Positions 31,630 through 43,960 of a DNA stretch of 64,000 bases are shown here, one piece after another. Below the pieces are notes generated by a model. That model saw nothing but the letters and a program-made list of their open reading frames with translations. It did not search any database and was not told the DNA's origin. This stretch comes from Plasmopara viticola (Eukaryota; Oomycota; Peronosporomycetes; Peronosporales; Peronosporaceae), in NCBI GenBank assembly GCA_001695595.3, contig MBPM02000094.1, positions 206,846 to 270,845 on the forward strand, read 5' to 3'. How positions within the stretch are numbered: the first letter of the stretch is position 1; every line of letters begins with the position of its first letter. A program made the position numbers and the translations under genes.

Positions 31630-33008
31630 TCGCACCCTTATTCATGAAGAAATGGAATTGGATAATTGCTGCTGCCGCCTCTTGAAGTTTAAAGCTTCAC
31701 GATCCATATTCTGCGTTTAACGTAACGAGGCAGGATTTTGAATAAATTCGGTTGACTGTAGCAAAAATCGTAGAATAACTCGTACATGATGGCCAAATTC
31801 AAAGAATAGGCGTCTCGAAAGAGCAGTAGATTATCCTGCAACGCTAAAATCGTCTCCCTCAGCACTCTGGTCAAATCTAATTTCAACGCTGGCTTTAGAT
31901 TTGTTCCACATTCTGTTTTTCTGCCAGAGCCATTTGAGTATCTGAAGCATTTAAACCGTCTCTTGCAAATTTTGATGAAACGGCAGGTTGAAAGCTTCGA
32001 GAAATGCCGCGTGGACTATTCCTCCCTCTTTATTTATCTCGACATCGCTCGGCAGATAAAGTAGACTGCGCGTATTTTCGGCCTTTCCATTTTCAAGAAT
32101 GCTTTGACAATTCGACACCTCGGGACGCGCCAATTCGTCAGTGTCTCCGCGCATGTGCAGCAACTGCCCATCCCAATGTGAATGTAACTCGTTCGGGTGT
32201 TTGTTCATGCCAATTTCTAACGCCTTCGGAGCGACCAGCTGGTTATTAAGTTGTATATCAGAAGAGACGACGTTACTCGTAGATGGACTTAACGACGCAG
32301 GTCGAAAGTCGTGTCGCTTTATAGTGTCTGCGGCATTTAACATGATGGTTGTCTTCTCCTTCTTGTTCAATCTTTTTGCCAACAAGGATGCCACGTTGCT
32401 TCCCACCGACACTTTGTATTCTTTTGGTTTTCGAAGAGCATGCAGTGCTTGTCCACCCCATCAGTAGGCGTCGGGTCAGTCGGCTGACGTTTGCTGTTCC
32501 TAATCTCCACTTCGTCAAGGTGTTTGATCGCACTCCTTGCAGCGATATTCACAATGACAGTCGGTGCTTCAATCTTCGCTCTTTTTGCTGGCACATCGCT
32601 CGCCTCCAACACTTTATGTTTTCTTGGCCTAGGCAGAGCAGGCAGTACTTCTTAACGCACATTGATGTGCGTCGGGTCGATGCGTTGGAGCTTACTAAAT
32701 AATTTCAATAACAAAGGGTCTAGTTCTTCATGGGCTTTGATTGCCTCTGCAGCTCTCGCAATCACAGCTTCTGCATCCGTCCTCACCACACCGGCCGTTT
32801 CAAAGATAGCCTTTTTAACGCTTGTGAGGGAAACTCGAACATATGTTCTTCAGCGCCCGCGTTGACCGGCAACTTGTCTCTGGGGTCACGATTTTCTCGA
32901 AATACTCGCCTTGGTAACATTTAATCGACTGGCCTGATCAAGTTCTGCAGCTATTTGGCTGCTAGCCGTGACGAGAAGTGCAAGAGCCATGTAAGAAGCG
33001 CCGCGCAT
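31630..33008 (-). pseudogene. RxLR effector paralogue, broken
   Basis: Closest to effector 1. From the ATG at 33,008 the signal peptide is intact (M-R-G-A-S-Y-M-A-L-A-L-L-V-T), but after E-L-D-Q-A a deletion of roughly 55-60 bp and a frame change remove the pre-RxLR spacer. The motif positions read R-V-F-R and E-E-H instead of R-I-L-R and E-E-R. The first internal repeat lacks about 40 codons between A-R-S-A and I-K-H-L-D. Further frameshifts fall near 32,440 and after Q-E-T-V (31,951), and a stop follows I-V-K-L (31,689), after which the family's nucleotide similarity continues to about 31,630. The open pieces at 32,612-32,367, 32,412-31,951 and 31,886-31,689 are separate frames of this one gene. 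No functional protein is expected. Confidence 0.85.
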
Positions 33009-33009
33009 G

Positions 33010-33770
33010 GTGATGACCAACGAAAAAATTTCCAATAGTACCGATTTTCCGGTATACGATACTAAAGCCAAAGTGCTGTACAGTACGTGGTCGCATACAT
33101 ACACACAGAGTATACATTAGGCAACACAATTTTCGAAATAGAAACTATCAGTTAGTGCTTATATGCATTTATTCTTGCAGCACCTGATATACCGGTCCAT
33201 TATCACCATTTTTTCAAGTCTGAATTATAAATCAAGCTCCGTTTAATGGAACAAAAACATACCGTAGGTCGTCGCCATCAATCATATCGCTATCGACAAT
33301 GTCAGGATCGAAAATTACCTTGCGTATCGCAACGTTAGCAAGGTGGTACATCTTTCCTCACAACTTATTATACATTTACTAGGCATTATCCATCGCCCTC
33401 GTTTTTCATGTAATCAAATACGCAGCGATAAGGGCAACCGTTCGGCCGAGTCTCTCTCTTTAATGACCTAGATAATTTCGGAAATAGTCGTTCCAGCTTC
33501 CACAGATGCATCTTTAACAAAGTTGATCTCTGTGCCTAAGTTTGCGCCTAACAAAGGTTGTGCCTGTAGCGAAGGTTGCGTCTACAAATAATGCGGCTGC
33601 AACAAAGATTGCTCTTGTGCCATGGAAAAAAGTTTACAGTGAACGTAAATTGCGGAAAGCCGCTCAGTTCAAAAAGGATCCTCAAGAGCTTATCACTTTG
33701 TCGCTGCAAGGAGTGCAAACTCACCAGCCAACCACCCAACCCTAGCAAGAGTGCTAAGACGTCAGGAGCT
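33010..33770. other. Gene-free stretch upstream of the broken effector
   Basis: Contains the former 5' region of the broken gene. A simple-sequence-like region at 33,540-33,620 has repeated GTTGCG/GCGCCTRCAA-type motifs. No gene or promoter signature can be supported. Confidence 0.3.
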
Positions 33771-33779
33771 CGGGATCCT

Positions 33780-35230
33780 TAGGATCAAATAACCTAGTAA
33801 GTTGTCTTACATGAAATGTCGATTGCGTCGACATTCTTTGGAAAGGATGATGTCGTACACTGACCCATGCATTCCCAAGTCCACGAGCGTTTTCAATGTG
33901 ACGATGCTCCATTGTGCTTGAAAATACAAAACTTGCACTTTAGCAGTAGGTTTGTCGCATTCATCAATCCCATATCACTTTTGATATATTTGAACTTTGA
34001 TTTACGTGTTTGTCCTAGCGTTTCTTTTGTATGTCTTGAACAATTGCAATCGCATCCTTGCTCTCTTGATTGTATTTAGCTGACTTTTGGCAAAGACGGA
34101 TAATACGTGTTTGAAAGGATATTGGGCTCACTACAATTGCTCAGGAAGATAAGGTTTTTTTAGCCTCTCTTCAACGTATTTTAAAAGGATTTGTGCTTAA
34201 AAAATTGGCGGAAAATTAGATATTTATTTAACGATGTAAGAAAACTGTAGATGCATGGACCGCATTGCTGAGCGCAAGGTTAACCTTTGTAACTTCTTTG
34301 ACTCGCGAATGTGGCGCCCTAGAATGCAGCGTGTTTTTGAGGACAGGTCTGACCTTTCTGTCTCACTACCTTTCTATAAGTGGTATGCTGTAAATAATAG
34401 TAAGCGAGTTTTCAACAGTTGAAACAGCATTTGAAAAGACGCAATAGTAACATTATTGACACTATCGCGTTTGGAAGGCCACTATATTTCGACGTTGTTT
34501 TTGTCAAAAGCCTTTCTGTTTATCTATCATCCATACTGGCTAATACATGTGCAAGATGCACTATCTTCCTGGGATAGCACAAGAACACCGCTATGCCCGT
34601 ATTGCCATCAATTGCGGACAAGCCAAAGACAAAGTTGGTGCTTATGAACTTCAATACTTAGCCAGTGCTGACAAACTCAGTAGAAGAGTCAGACATATAA
34701 GCTGCATTACTTACTCTTTGGCAGGTCGCACAGGTCCTCACATACTTGGCCACCCTCTTGTACATGTAGGATCGTTGACACCAAAGAAAATATTTTTTTG
34801 CCTAAACGACCGCTAATTTAAACACCAGGTGCCTCCAAAAGTATATGTCTATTTAATTTAAATCGGTAACTCGGACTGAATCTACCGAATTTTCCCTGTA
34901 AGGAGATCTCTGTCAAGGTGCAAGCCACCGACTTTGGCCTCTGTGACTGCGATGATATCGCATGAATTAACACCCATTTTGAATCTGTTCGTCAATAAAT
35001 GTTTGGTTGTCAGCTAAACTCATAAGCTGGTCTACTCGCAAGCGCGTTGGCAAATACATTGAGCTCGTCAGACTTGTATGCAGAGCAAATATATCAATAA
35101 GTTGCTAAAACTGAGACCCGGGAGATGCGAAAGATCTAACAAATATGCTTTCCATGGCACGTATTTTCTCGTCGTGTGTGTAGTAGTTCTACTCCTTGTT
35201 CCTAAGCTGTCCGAACGTGACTCGTCGTAA
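33780..35230 (-). mobile_element. Decayed Ty3/Gypsy element, integrase then R1 (inverted)
   Basis: Reading leftwards, 34,755-34,700 encodes a Y-V-R-T-C-A-T-C-Q-R-V-like integrase zinc-binding end (spelled by GAGGACCTGTGCGACCTGCC on the minus strand). 34,640-34,550 encodes F-V-F-G-L-S-A-I-D-G-N-T-G-I-A-V-F, the start of the core. R1 follows at 34,110-33,780 (TCGACATTCTTTGGAAAGG tract). The part at 34,850-35,230 matches 1,310-1,760 and is probably the upstream linker. All frames are broken. Confidence 0.6.
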
Positions 35231-36015
35231 CCGGTGGAGGATAGTTAGGCCACAAAGTACTCTGTCGAGCAAAAGAGTAAAGAAGGCCACGATGCAATTT
35301 TAATCTTATATATCAGGTGCCTGTGCCGTTCGCTCTCTCTCTTTTCTGATCGACCTGGCTAAATGTTGGGACTCACACGTGAAAAGCCTTCACCAAAGTG
35401 TTACATACACATAAAGTTACAATTAAGAACAACGTTTTTTCTGGTGGAATTTAAGTTTTGCAAGCGTTCATAATTTCTTGCCTGCAAGCAATGTTGGCGC
35501 GGACTAATTGAATATATATACATGAAGTTTGGCTCTACATCGCCAGTGCGCCACTACATAAACAAGTCGAGGCGATTGTAAAGCTCACTTCTTAAGAAAA
35601 ATATACCGCGACGATCCGAAAGACTTACGGAATCGCTCTTCTTAGAGGGGTATAGACACGGGCAGGCTTTTTTTCCTTTAAAATGTTTGAATTGGTCACT
35701 TTTCCGTTCTTTCGATCTCAGTGAAGCATGTTCATAGATCCACTGACTCGGGTTCAGTGTCAATGTACGTAACAGCTGCCGATCAAAGCAACATCCGCTG
35801 CCGTGACGATGTCACACGATCCGTTGACTCCGACGAGGGCTAAAAGGGGATATTTGACTTGCCTTAGGGTTTTGAGGATTACTGACAGAAGTTTACGCTC
35901 AGAGTCAGCAAGAGCTGAGAGATGGCTCTTATATAAGGGAGACCTAAGCTCCCATGATGGAGATCAATTTATATACAATATAAGACTTTTGCTCTTGAGG
36001 GCTTGATTGTCATAA
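35231..36015. other. Gene-free stretch
   Basis: Short frames only; 35,554-35,763 (minus, 69 codons) and 35,803-36,006 (plus, 67 codons) are not recognised. No repeats noted other than simple AT-rich tracts. Confidence 0.25.
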
Positions 36016-36019
36016 GAAA

Positions 36020-36390
36020 CTCGGTATTGTTAATTTGCTGAATATCTGTACGCGCAAGCGTACGAGGGCACGAACATGCATTTCGAGTCTGGTGTGTCAC
36101 CGAGTCCGCGCATCAGTAAGCGATCGCGGTCAGCCAAAATTGGTTGATCGATTTTCAGGAGATAGCAACAGGAATAAGCTAACTTCTTTCCGACTAGTCA
36201 GTGAAGCAGATAAGATTATTCCAAATAAACGGAAAGACAACCCCAGCTTAAAGTTGAATATTTCAAAAGCACAAATTTATTTTTTCCTTGACGTGGGAAG
36301 CATTGCTAGTTTTCTAGGCATGCCGTGGCTGGAACAGCACAGATTACGGATGTTTGCGGGAGCAAGAACATTAAGGCCGAGTGACTAATT
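36020..36390 (+). pseudogene. Ty3/Gypsy gag-protease relic
   Basis: A 117-codon plus frame (36,035-36,388) ends with F-L-D-V-G-S-I-A-S-F-L-G-M-P-W-L-E-Q-H. The G-M-P-W-L-x-x-H pattern is the C-terminal block of retropepsins in many Ty3 polyproteins (L-G-M-P-W-L...H-N-P-x-I-D-W). A related tract is at 47,240-47,570. The catalytic D-S/T-G is not preserved with confidence. With 37,980-41,050 it could belong to one decayed element. Confidence 0.45.
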
Positions 36391-37975
36391 CAGCGTTATA
36401 AAAGATCATTTAGTCTATTTTTCACCCCTATTGATATTTTAAAAAGCCCGGGAAAGCAAACGTCCGTGTTGAACATGGGAGGTATTAAAAGTATTGATAT
36501 GTCCACAATTCCCAACACCAAGCTCCGCTGGCAGTACACGACGACAAGATGACATTTCTCTATAGATAACGTACTGCCTTGGGTGGGTCACCAGCTGCGT
36601 GTAGCAAAGTTTTTGCAAGCGGGTTAAATAGGTCCGCAAGCCACTGTGGGGACTTAGAGCCAATTGTGAGTAATTAAGCTGTGTGAGGAAATAATTTAGG
36701 TCCGCAAGATAAGTAAACTAAGGACCGCGTGTTTCGTTATCACAGAGAAAGTGTAACATAGCTACGCTTCAAAGTGGAGATGCGATAGAGAAAGGATCTT
36801 TTGTTGTCGTGTTTGACTTGTATCTGACGGATAGACTTGTTCCAGTAAATGTTATTAATTCCATTCACGTCAAGTACACTCTAGTTGAGTGCACCGCCAG
36901 AGGTGTCATAGTTTCTAAAGCTCGATGATGTCAAAGCTTCTATATTCTTGACTGGAGTTTAGTCAAAAATATCATACATGTAGAGATGAAATCTTATTTC
37001 AATAATAAAATGAATTCACTATTTTTGACCAAGATGCCTTAGATCGACTCTATAAGCAGGGTACGTTTCACCTTAAATAAGATATCCTGAAGAATCCCAA
37101 TATTACGGCAAAATCTTTTGCGAAGTATGCTTGAATGTGCTGCGAGGCGCGGGATTGATCTCGTGCCTCTTACGAAGAGCTAAATCATTGGGTGAAGACC
37201 TCAGACATAAAAGCAGTATGAACTCATTGATGTCTGATATACCAGAAAGCGAAAGGATGGCATAGTGCAGAGGTTGAAATCCCCGCATTTGACATCAAGG
37301 TTTTGTGCTAAAAGTAGACAAAAGTGGCGACTATTACATACTGATGGTATTAAGAACAATTGCTGAACCAGTTAAATAAAGGACGTGTCGACCAGCAAAG
37401 TTCACGTTGCATAGTGCATAATTAAAAGCTGTTTAATATAGAGTCGGGTTTGCCCTTTACGGCGGTAAGTACATTGAACGTTTGCTATAAATTTGTTTAG
37501 TGAGGCTACAAGGTCTGAAGAATGCCTTGATAATCTGGTTGCGCAGAATTTATGACCATTACAGGCGCTCCATAGACATATATTTGCAACATATTCGTTC
37601 ATACTCGCTCCGATAAAAATTAGCCGGCTTGGAGACCTATTTGGGTCATCTGGGGCTGATCTGGAGCCCCAATATCGACGAAGGTATATTTGCTACGAAG
37701 GCAATGAAAAAGTTCACGGCTGCTTTCTAAGCAGCCATGGGGCTGAAGCAGACATTTAAAAAATAGGAGTCGTCTCATCTTGGTCTACGCCACGCTTCAA
37801 AAAAAATTGGAACCAGATGCTCCTAGTCAAATATTTGCACGGAAACAGTGCCGGCTAAGCGGGTCCTTTAAGCTTTAAACAAAATGCATTAAAAAGTTCT
37901 GAGAAAAGCAGCACGAGACAAAGACGCTTCGCGTCAATCGAGATGCCTCCCATTGTACTATCAAATCCGTGTTAG
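36391..37975 (+). other. Probable decayed polymerase region, not resolved
   Basis: About 1.6 kb between a protease-like relic and an RNase H/integrase relic in the same orientation, the size expected for a Ty3 reverse transcriptase. I could not find the Y/F-x-D-D box or other polymerase motifs, so this is position-based inference only. Confidence 0.25.
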
Positions 37976-37979
37976 CGCT

Positions 37980-40900
37980 ATTGAGACTTGATAAAGACAA
38001 GACATCGCTCTCCAGGTCGGGCGGCAAGGAACTGCCAAATAGAGCGACCCCTCTATGTCAAAGAACTACTTGCCGTATGGGACATATTTCTGGGTCTTAG
38101 TTTTAGCAGATTCTATTTACTCTGGATACCAGCAAACTTAATGTGTTTGCCGACGCGTTTTCGAGCAGACCAGATTATGATTCAGCTTAGAAACGCAGAG
38201 TTAATATTTTTATTGGAAAGAAATGTTAACGGGTGGCTGTTTTTGCAATTTCATTGCAGTCAAAGATGCCAAAGGCGAGCGGCTAATGTCTTGACAGAGG
38301 TTACAGCCGCGTTGTGATGAGTAGACATACAAACTGCTATCTCTTAGGATGGATCTGGCAGGTCCGATCCGAGTCGTTAAATAAAAGGACAGAGAATAGA
38401 AGTAGAATATACTTTTGGAGGCACCTTATGCTCCAATAAGCGATCGATGGGCCGAGATAATGCTTTTACCTCGTTTATTACAATTTTTTATGTACAAATG
38501 ATTGGCCGAGTATGTGAGGATCTGCACGACCTGTCAGAGAGTCAAGCTCGCGGCTCAACGTCGGCTCCTTTTAACGATCCTGTCAGTACAGGCCGATTGG
38601 TGAAGCCTATACGGATATACTGTGCCCTTGGACTGCTTAAAGATTATGGCAACACGGTATAGCGTTGTTTGTGTGCCGCCTAAGCAAGATTGTACATTTA
38701 GCACCTGTCCTAGCCAGTATACATAATAAACAAAAAGAGGCTGTTAATTAATACAATGTCAAATATAATGACCTTTCAGACAAAATGGTGTCAATTAAGC
38801 AACCGCAATTGACTCTTGCGCTTGTCAAGCACTGTGCCAATTAATGAACCCGCTATTGATGCCTACAGCAATATCATTTACGAAAAGGCAGTAAAACGAA
38901 ACGAGCAATCCTGTCCTCGAAGACACGATTCAACGTATGTGCTTTGAGGCGCCATATTCACGGACCAATGAGACTTTAATGGTTAAGTTTGCTCTCACAT
39001 CTACACCCTTTGTACACCTCTTTGTTGATACCCGAGACTTCCCGAACACTTGAAGTGAGCTCAATTTTCTAACAAAAAATAGCGATAACTATACGCCAAA
39101 AAGTCAGCTAAAAATAACTAAATGGACAAGGTTGCGATTACATACGCCAAAGACAAACTAAAGAAATGCTTTGGTAATTTAGGGAAAGAAAACTCAAACG
39201 TTAATTCAAAGTGGTATGGGATTGGTGCGTTAGTTTTGTAATTTCAAGCACAATTGAGTACCGGTATTTTAACTCTCTCGAACTAGATAATTCATGGGTC
39301 AGCGTACAGCAACATCCATCGACAATGTCGACGCACCCAACATTTCATTTGAAACATCTTACGAGACATTTTTATTCTTAAGATCCCGAGCTGTTGAGGC
39401 TTTAAAACATTTTTGAAGTGCCGTCTGTGCGATCGATCATACTGAGAAGATTAGTACGGGTGGCCTTCTGGCATCATTACCACCACCTTTTACAGCTTAA
39501 GAGCGGTGTGTATCGCTTTGAGCCCCCGTTCGACTTTGAAACTCGACGATTAATGAGGCTACTTCTTGACACAGTTCGGGGAACTCAAGCTGAGATCGAT
39601 TTAGCTAGGTCATACGGTCAAAAGAGTTTGTCTCGTCCTTAAGGATTGCAAGAGCTGACGGTTGTCATGAAGAGTCCGCGGCCTGGCTGCTGGGACTAAT
39701 TTCGAGGATGATATCAAGCGCGGACATTTGGTCCCGCAGGAGCTTCCACTTTCGCATAAAAGACGCATAAATGAGAAGAGAGCGACCTCCTCCGGCGATT
39801 TCTTACTGCCAAAAGTGCACCATTTGTCCGAGCCGTGCATTGCAAAGAAAAGGCGCTTTTACGGGCGTCGAAAGCTTTCTATTTAGTGGTGCAAATCATC
39901 TGCTTTACAGGTTTTCGTGGGGGCCACTGGCCATCTACGACACAATCTGATTTTAAACTTCGTTCGCTGGTCGTGGCCTTTTTGGTCGCGCATTAAGATA
40001 CGGTAGGAGTGATCATCGAAAAAAAATGAATTTTTACCGCTTTGCTTGGCACCATACCAAAACTGAGGCATCTTGAAGATGAGCTCTTTCCAAACCACCA
40101 GGTAATTAATAACACACTGTGCTCCCGTACGTAAAGCTCTTCGCCCAATGTGGTTGTATATTCAGTCGTAATACCCTGAAAGCCTAAAGGCTCACTCATT
40201 TTCAGAATAGATAATCAAACGAATTGTGGTGATAGGACGTTTTCCTGTAGGCTACCCTTGTTTTCAGACTTCTGTTTACGCCAAGTGAATCATCAAAAAG
40301 ACAGATTGACGCGGTGCAAAAAGCATGCCGTAAAATTATACTAGGATAATGTCCTATTTCTGAGCGAACTTCCGTTACGCAAAGAGTGGCTTCCACAACA
40401 TCCTCGCGGCACGCGAAGTGGACAAGCATACTGTATGATTCCAAGATCTGCATCGATAAGGTTCTATTGCCTTCTCATCCCCATTCGACCTTTTGTTCGA
40501 CGAGTGACAAGACCTTTTAGATGACGGTGAGCTGTGACTCCGGTCACTGGATGAACCCAATGAATGGTGTGAAGACTGTTGTTATAAGTTTGCTGTGGTC
40601 CTTATTTCTGTGCCTTCACGAACAAGGGCATCCTGGTCAAGATTTTGCTCCTAAAGAATACAGGTCTTACCGTGTACTATGAGTTGGTGGCCTGTCCGTA
40701 TTTATCAACTTTTGAGGTGCGTGTTTTTCGCCACGATAGAGTATTAAACTTTCGGGGGGCTTCCTTACCTGGATGGCTCTCGTGACCTCGTCGCCCGCGG
40801 TATGAGCGCAGTGTTTGTCGACGTAGCCTTTAATAAAGGCACAGCCTTTGTTATAGCTGCAAACTTGGGCACTAAAGTCGATTTTGGTGAAACGCATCTG

Positions 40901-41050
40901 TAGAAGCCAAATAATCTATTTAAGAGTATCTAGGTCAATTTTAAATACCTTGGCCAAACTATAGACCTTGTTGCTTCGTGTTTGGGGACGTTGTGGCCAA
41001 AACGACTTTTCGTATAAAATCAAGAGTGATATAATAAATTCATCAGATGT
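37980..41050 (+). mobile_element. Decayed Ty3/Gypsy element, RNase H end - integrase - R1 (copy D)
   Basis: The best-preserved pol relic. L-Y-V-K-E-L-L-A-V-W near 38,050 resembles the RNase H block x-V-H-D-K-E-L-L-A. A-D-A-F-S-S-R-P-D-Y near 38,150 is the linker. E-Y-V-R-I-C-T-T-C-Q-R-V-K-L-A-A-Q at about 38,505-38,556 is the integrase zinc-binding end with both cysteines. Core debris follows to 39,060 (tract near 38,910 resembling R-V-L-E-D-T-L-R; F-A-L near 38,985). R1 spans 39,290-41,050 with coding-like minus frames at 40,453-40,202, 40,199-39,993 and 39,840-39,610. Stops interrupt all frames. Confidence 0.68.
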
Positions 41051-42210
41051 AGCCCAAGTCTGAGTGAAGAGATAAGTACTAATATGTTTTAGAAAGCCGA
41101 GATTTTATGACAAAGGCTGGCTTCCCGTTAGATTTGGAAAGTGGTGGCTCCTATTGCACGACAAGTTCCTACGTCTGTTCGTCCTGATAAACACTGAGGC
41201 GTAACGTAAAATTCACATTTCTTGCGTAAGATTTAGAGTTCTTTGCGGTGCATTTTCAATATTTCAGGTAGCTATACATTGTATTTAATAAACCAGGACT
41301 TGAACCGACATTTATTGCCTACGTCGATCCCCTCCAAACCGTTGTTTACCAATTGTCGCTACCTAGAAAATCTTTTTGCAATCCCGCTTAGTGTAAGGTG
41401 CTTTACGAGCATATCACAACCTTGTTTAAGACACATCAGTTACTTTCAATTAAAAACATTTTACTCACGTTGCCTGCGGTGATGATGTGTGTGTCGATGC
41501 TCTATATTTACGCAGCTATGACGCTGTCACCTCCCAGTCTCAAGTATATTATGCCTAACTTCGTGCGTAAACGAAGAAGATGCTCGAATAGAAGTGCGGT
41601 CTAATTACGCAAAAAGCGCCTAGCCGGAGTTGATAAGAAGTGGTCGGAATAAAGCTAAATTTTGATGTAGCACACAGCAAGACACAAAGACATCTACAGA
41701 GGTAATAGTGTTATGCATACACATCCATGGATCGAAGGTGCGATGACATGCTTTAGCTAAATAAGATTTAGACTAACTTCTTGATTAAATGAGCCGACAC
41801 ATATTATTCTGAAATTAACACTGGAGTTAAATTCATTTTGGTGTCTTCTGACATACGTTTCTGTGTACCTCAAGTATTTTTTTGTTCTTGCACGCGATCA
41901 CATCACATAGCAAACCCGGGGAATATCGATGGCCTGATCTAAATAGACCATATTTGCTTAAGATTGCTAACGAGGTGGGTATGGAATATAATAAATTTTT
42001 CGTACTGACCATAGTTCGGGGTGCGGAAAAATCAGGTACACTACTTACCGTAATAACGGGCGATGATACGATAATTCGTCAGGCTCAAGTAAGTAAGATG
42101 AAGGGTTCAAATTGTGGCTATTAGTTGATATTGCGAAGAAATGAAGACAGGTAAGCACCACAATCATTCTATCCACTTTTTCGAGTAAACATTGGGGATT
42201 AACTTTCAGT
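41051..42210. other. Gene-free stretch
   Basis: AT-rich; frames of 68-80 codons on the plus strand (41,243-41,604, 41,882-42,124) are unrelated to anything I know. Ends at the retroposed element at 42,225. Confidence 0.25.
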
Positions 42211-42211
42211 A

Positions 42212-42224
42212 CATCTATAAATAT
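42212..42224. repeat. Target-site duplication, left copy (short element 4)
   Basis: CATCTATAAATAT; 12 of 13 positions match 42,553-42,565. Confidence 0.78.
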
Positions 42225-42552
42225 GTAATGTAATAAATGTATTACGTTATCGCGTTGCCCAGTTATGCACGTGCTAGGCTCAGTCTGGCTTGTCCACGGC
42301 ATAGAGTGGTGTCCGCATACGTCAGGTCTCGTTCGGCGGGCAGTGCAGCCAGCACCGAGGTCGTGAGGGTCTTCCATTATTTTGCTTAGCTCTGACTTGG
42401 TAAGAGCCCAGGTGGCGCCCGGTGCTGGAGACCGTCGCGTCGAGGGTGAGACTCGTTAAAGACCTGCAGATGCCCTAGAGCACCTGCCCGAAGCGCGCGA
42501 GCATTTAGCCCCCACGCTTGAAAGGAGGGCGTCACCCCAACCTTTTCCAAGC
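42225..42552 (-). mobile_element. Short LINE-derived non-autonomous retroelement, copy 4
   Basis: A 328-bp element with the family's 5' part, 22-bp internal piece and 3' part; minus orientation; tail of ACATTTATTACATTACAT type. Flanked by 13-bp target-site duplications at 42,212-42,224 and 42,553-42,565 (CATCTATAAATAT versus CATCTATGAATAT). Confidence 0.84.
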
Positions 42553-42565
42553 CATCTATGAATAT
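42553..42565. repeat. Target-site duplication, right copy (short element 4)
   Basis: CATCTATGAATAT; 12 of 13 positions match 42,212-42,224. Confidence 0.78.
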
Positions 42566-42639
42566 ATTCATTAAAAGTTCTACTTTCGAAATTAATGACA
42601 ACGCGGGTTTATTTGTAAGTACTAGAATAAAAAATAAGC

Positions 42640-43220
42640 TTACAACGAAGCGCAACTTCTGACTTAAACCCTTGGGCCTTCTCACGAGTAGCGTCACCTT
42701 TTCTGATCGTCAAATCCACAGCCAGACGTTTGTCCGGGAGTTGTAAGAAAGTTGACTTGAATGAGAACGCAAAAGAAGTTACATTTGGTCGGGCACCTTT
42801 TGCCCTGATAAATTTGCGCATTCCGCAACGGTCAATGGTCAAAAAGACTCCACAAGCAAAAAAGGCTAAGATCATGCAAGGCTCTCGCATGCACAAGAAG
42901 ATGTGAACACTGTAGGAGAAAAGTAAATGTGGCGTTTCTCAAGTTCTTCAACCTGCCATTTACTAGTAATCGCAAGAGATGGCTATATTAATTTTAAAAA
43001 GCATTAACGGAAAATTAACACTGTACAGCTAGCAGCCATATCGTCGTAGCATTCACGAGCCTGATAGACGGGTGAGTTGTAAAGGGTTTGTAAGAAGTCA
43101 ATTTTGTAATGTTAGTCATCATGTACGACCATTTTTTTCGGGTTGTTGCTGCGTCCATTCGATCTTATGAAACATTTAAATCCCGAAGCTAACCGCGCGT
43201 ATTGGATTCTGATGCTGTAC
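42640..43220 (+). pseudogene. Effector-family relic (middle and C-terminal parts)
   Basis: Plus-strand pieces in changing frames match the family: T-S-S-V-T near 42,690 (as in effector 1, residues 188-192), V-N-V-A-F-L-K-F-F-N-L-P-F near 42,930-42,965 (as V-H-A-A-F-L-E-A-Y-N-L-P-F, residues 383-395), and V-M-L-V-I-M-Y-D-H-F-F near 43,110-43,140 (as V-K-L-A-I-M-Y-E-L-F-Y). A 3' flank of the family type follows at about 43,440-43,790. It has large internal losses and no leader, and lies tail to tail with intact effector 2. Confidence 0.6.
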
Positions 43221-43439
43221 AGGGGCAAACACAATTTTAAGTATCTGCTTTCCATAAATTAGAACGTTGAAGATTCTTCAAGCCTGGACCTAGAGCCATC
43301 GTGGTAACGGAGTCAGACGATGGACTTTACAGACAATGAAAAAAATTGTCTGACTTATTCTACCGATTAAGGCGAGAGTTTCAGTTATGGAATTTGGATT
43401 CAATTTTGTTCATATTAGATTCATTTTGGACAATGAAAA

Positions 43440-43790
43440 TTCATCTCTCGTCACATAGCTGATCGTGCGGCAATCGCGTGCTGAAGCATTTTTGTTTCCT
43501 CCAAAGTTTTCCTTTTTAATTGCAAAATCTACTGCCAAGGACATGATGCAACTTCAAGCGTCAATTTGATTCTATACTGACACTTGGGAGTTAACTTTGG
43601 CGCTATTTTACTAATATTTATTTTATAAATTTGCAAATATTATGACAACTACAACTCGAGTCGGTGTATGGTCTCAAATATTTCGTAATAACCTTTTTAC
43701 GATGTTGCGGATTAGTGCATTAGTTGATTACGAGTAATATCATGTATGGAAGGGTAGACAACAAATTAATGCCAATTTATTTATTTTGCC
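43440..43790 (+). repeat. Duplicated 3' flank of the effector family
   Basis: Shares CATA(G/A)CTGATC(G/C)TGCGG, CGTGCTG-type and CACGAGTAA/TACGAGTAA tracts in order with 13,535-13,830 downstream of effector 1. Confidence 0.5.
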
Positions 43791-43960
43791 GCCAAAAAAT
43801 TTTAGATTTCACGAAATTATTTAGTCGTACTTTGTAATCACTGGAACCATTTTCTCTCATCCCGGTGCCAGTAAACAGCACTCTGTATCAAAAGCCAAAC
43901 CGCGGTTGCTCCGAGCCCAGTCGTAGAGCGTTGAATTTACAAATCAAAGCTCTAGCGTCT

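Noticed and set aside
42045..42377. 110-codon minus-strand frame starting M-E-D-P-H-D-L-G
   Set aside because: It is the 3' part of short retroelement copy 4 reading out into flanking DNA; the same start is seen in the other copies and is not a gene.
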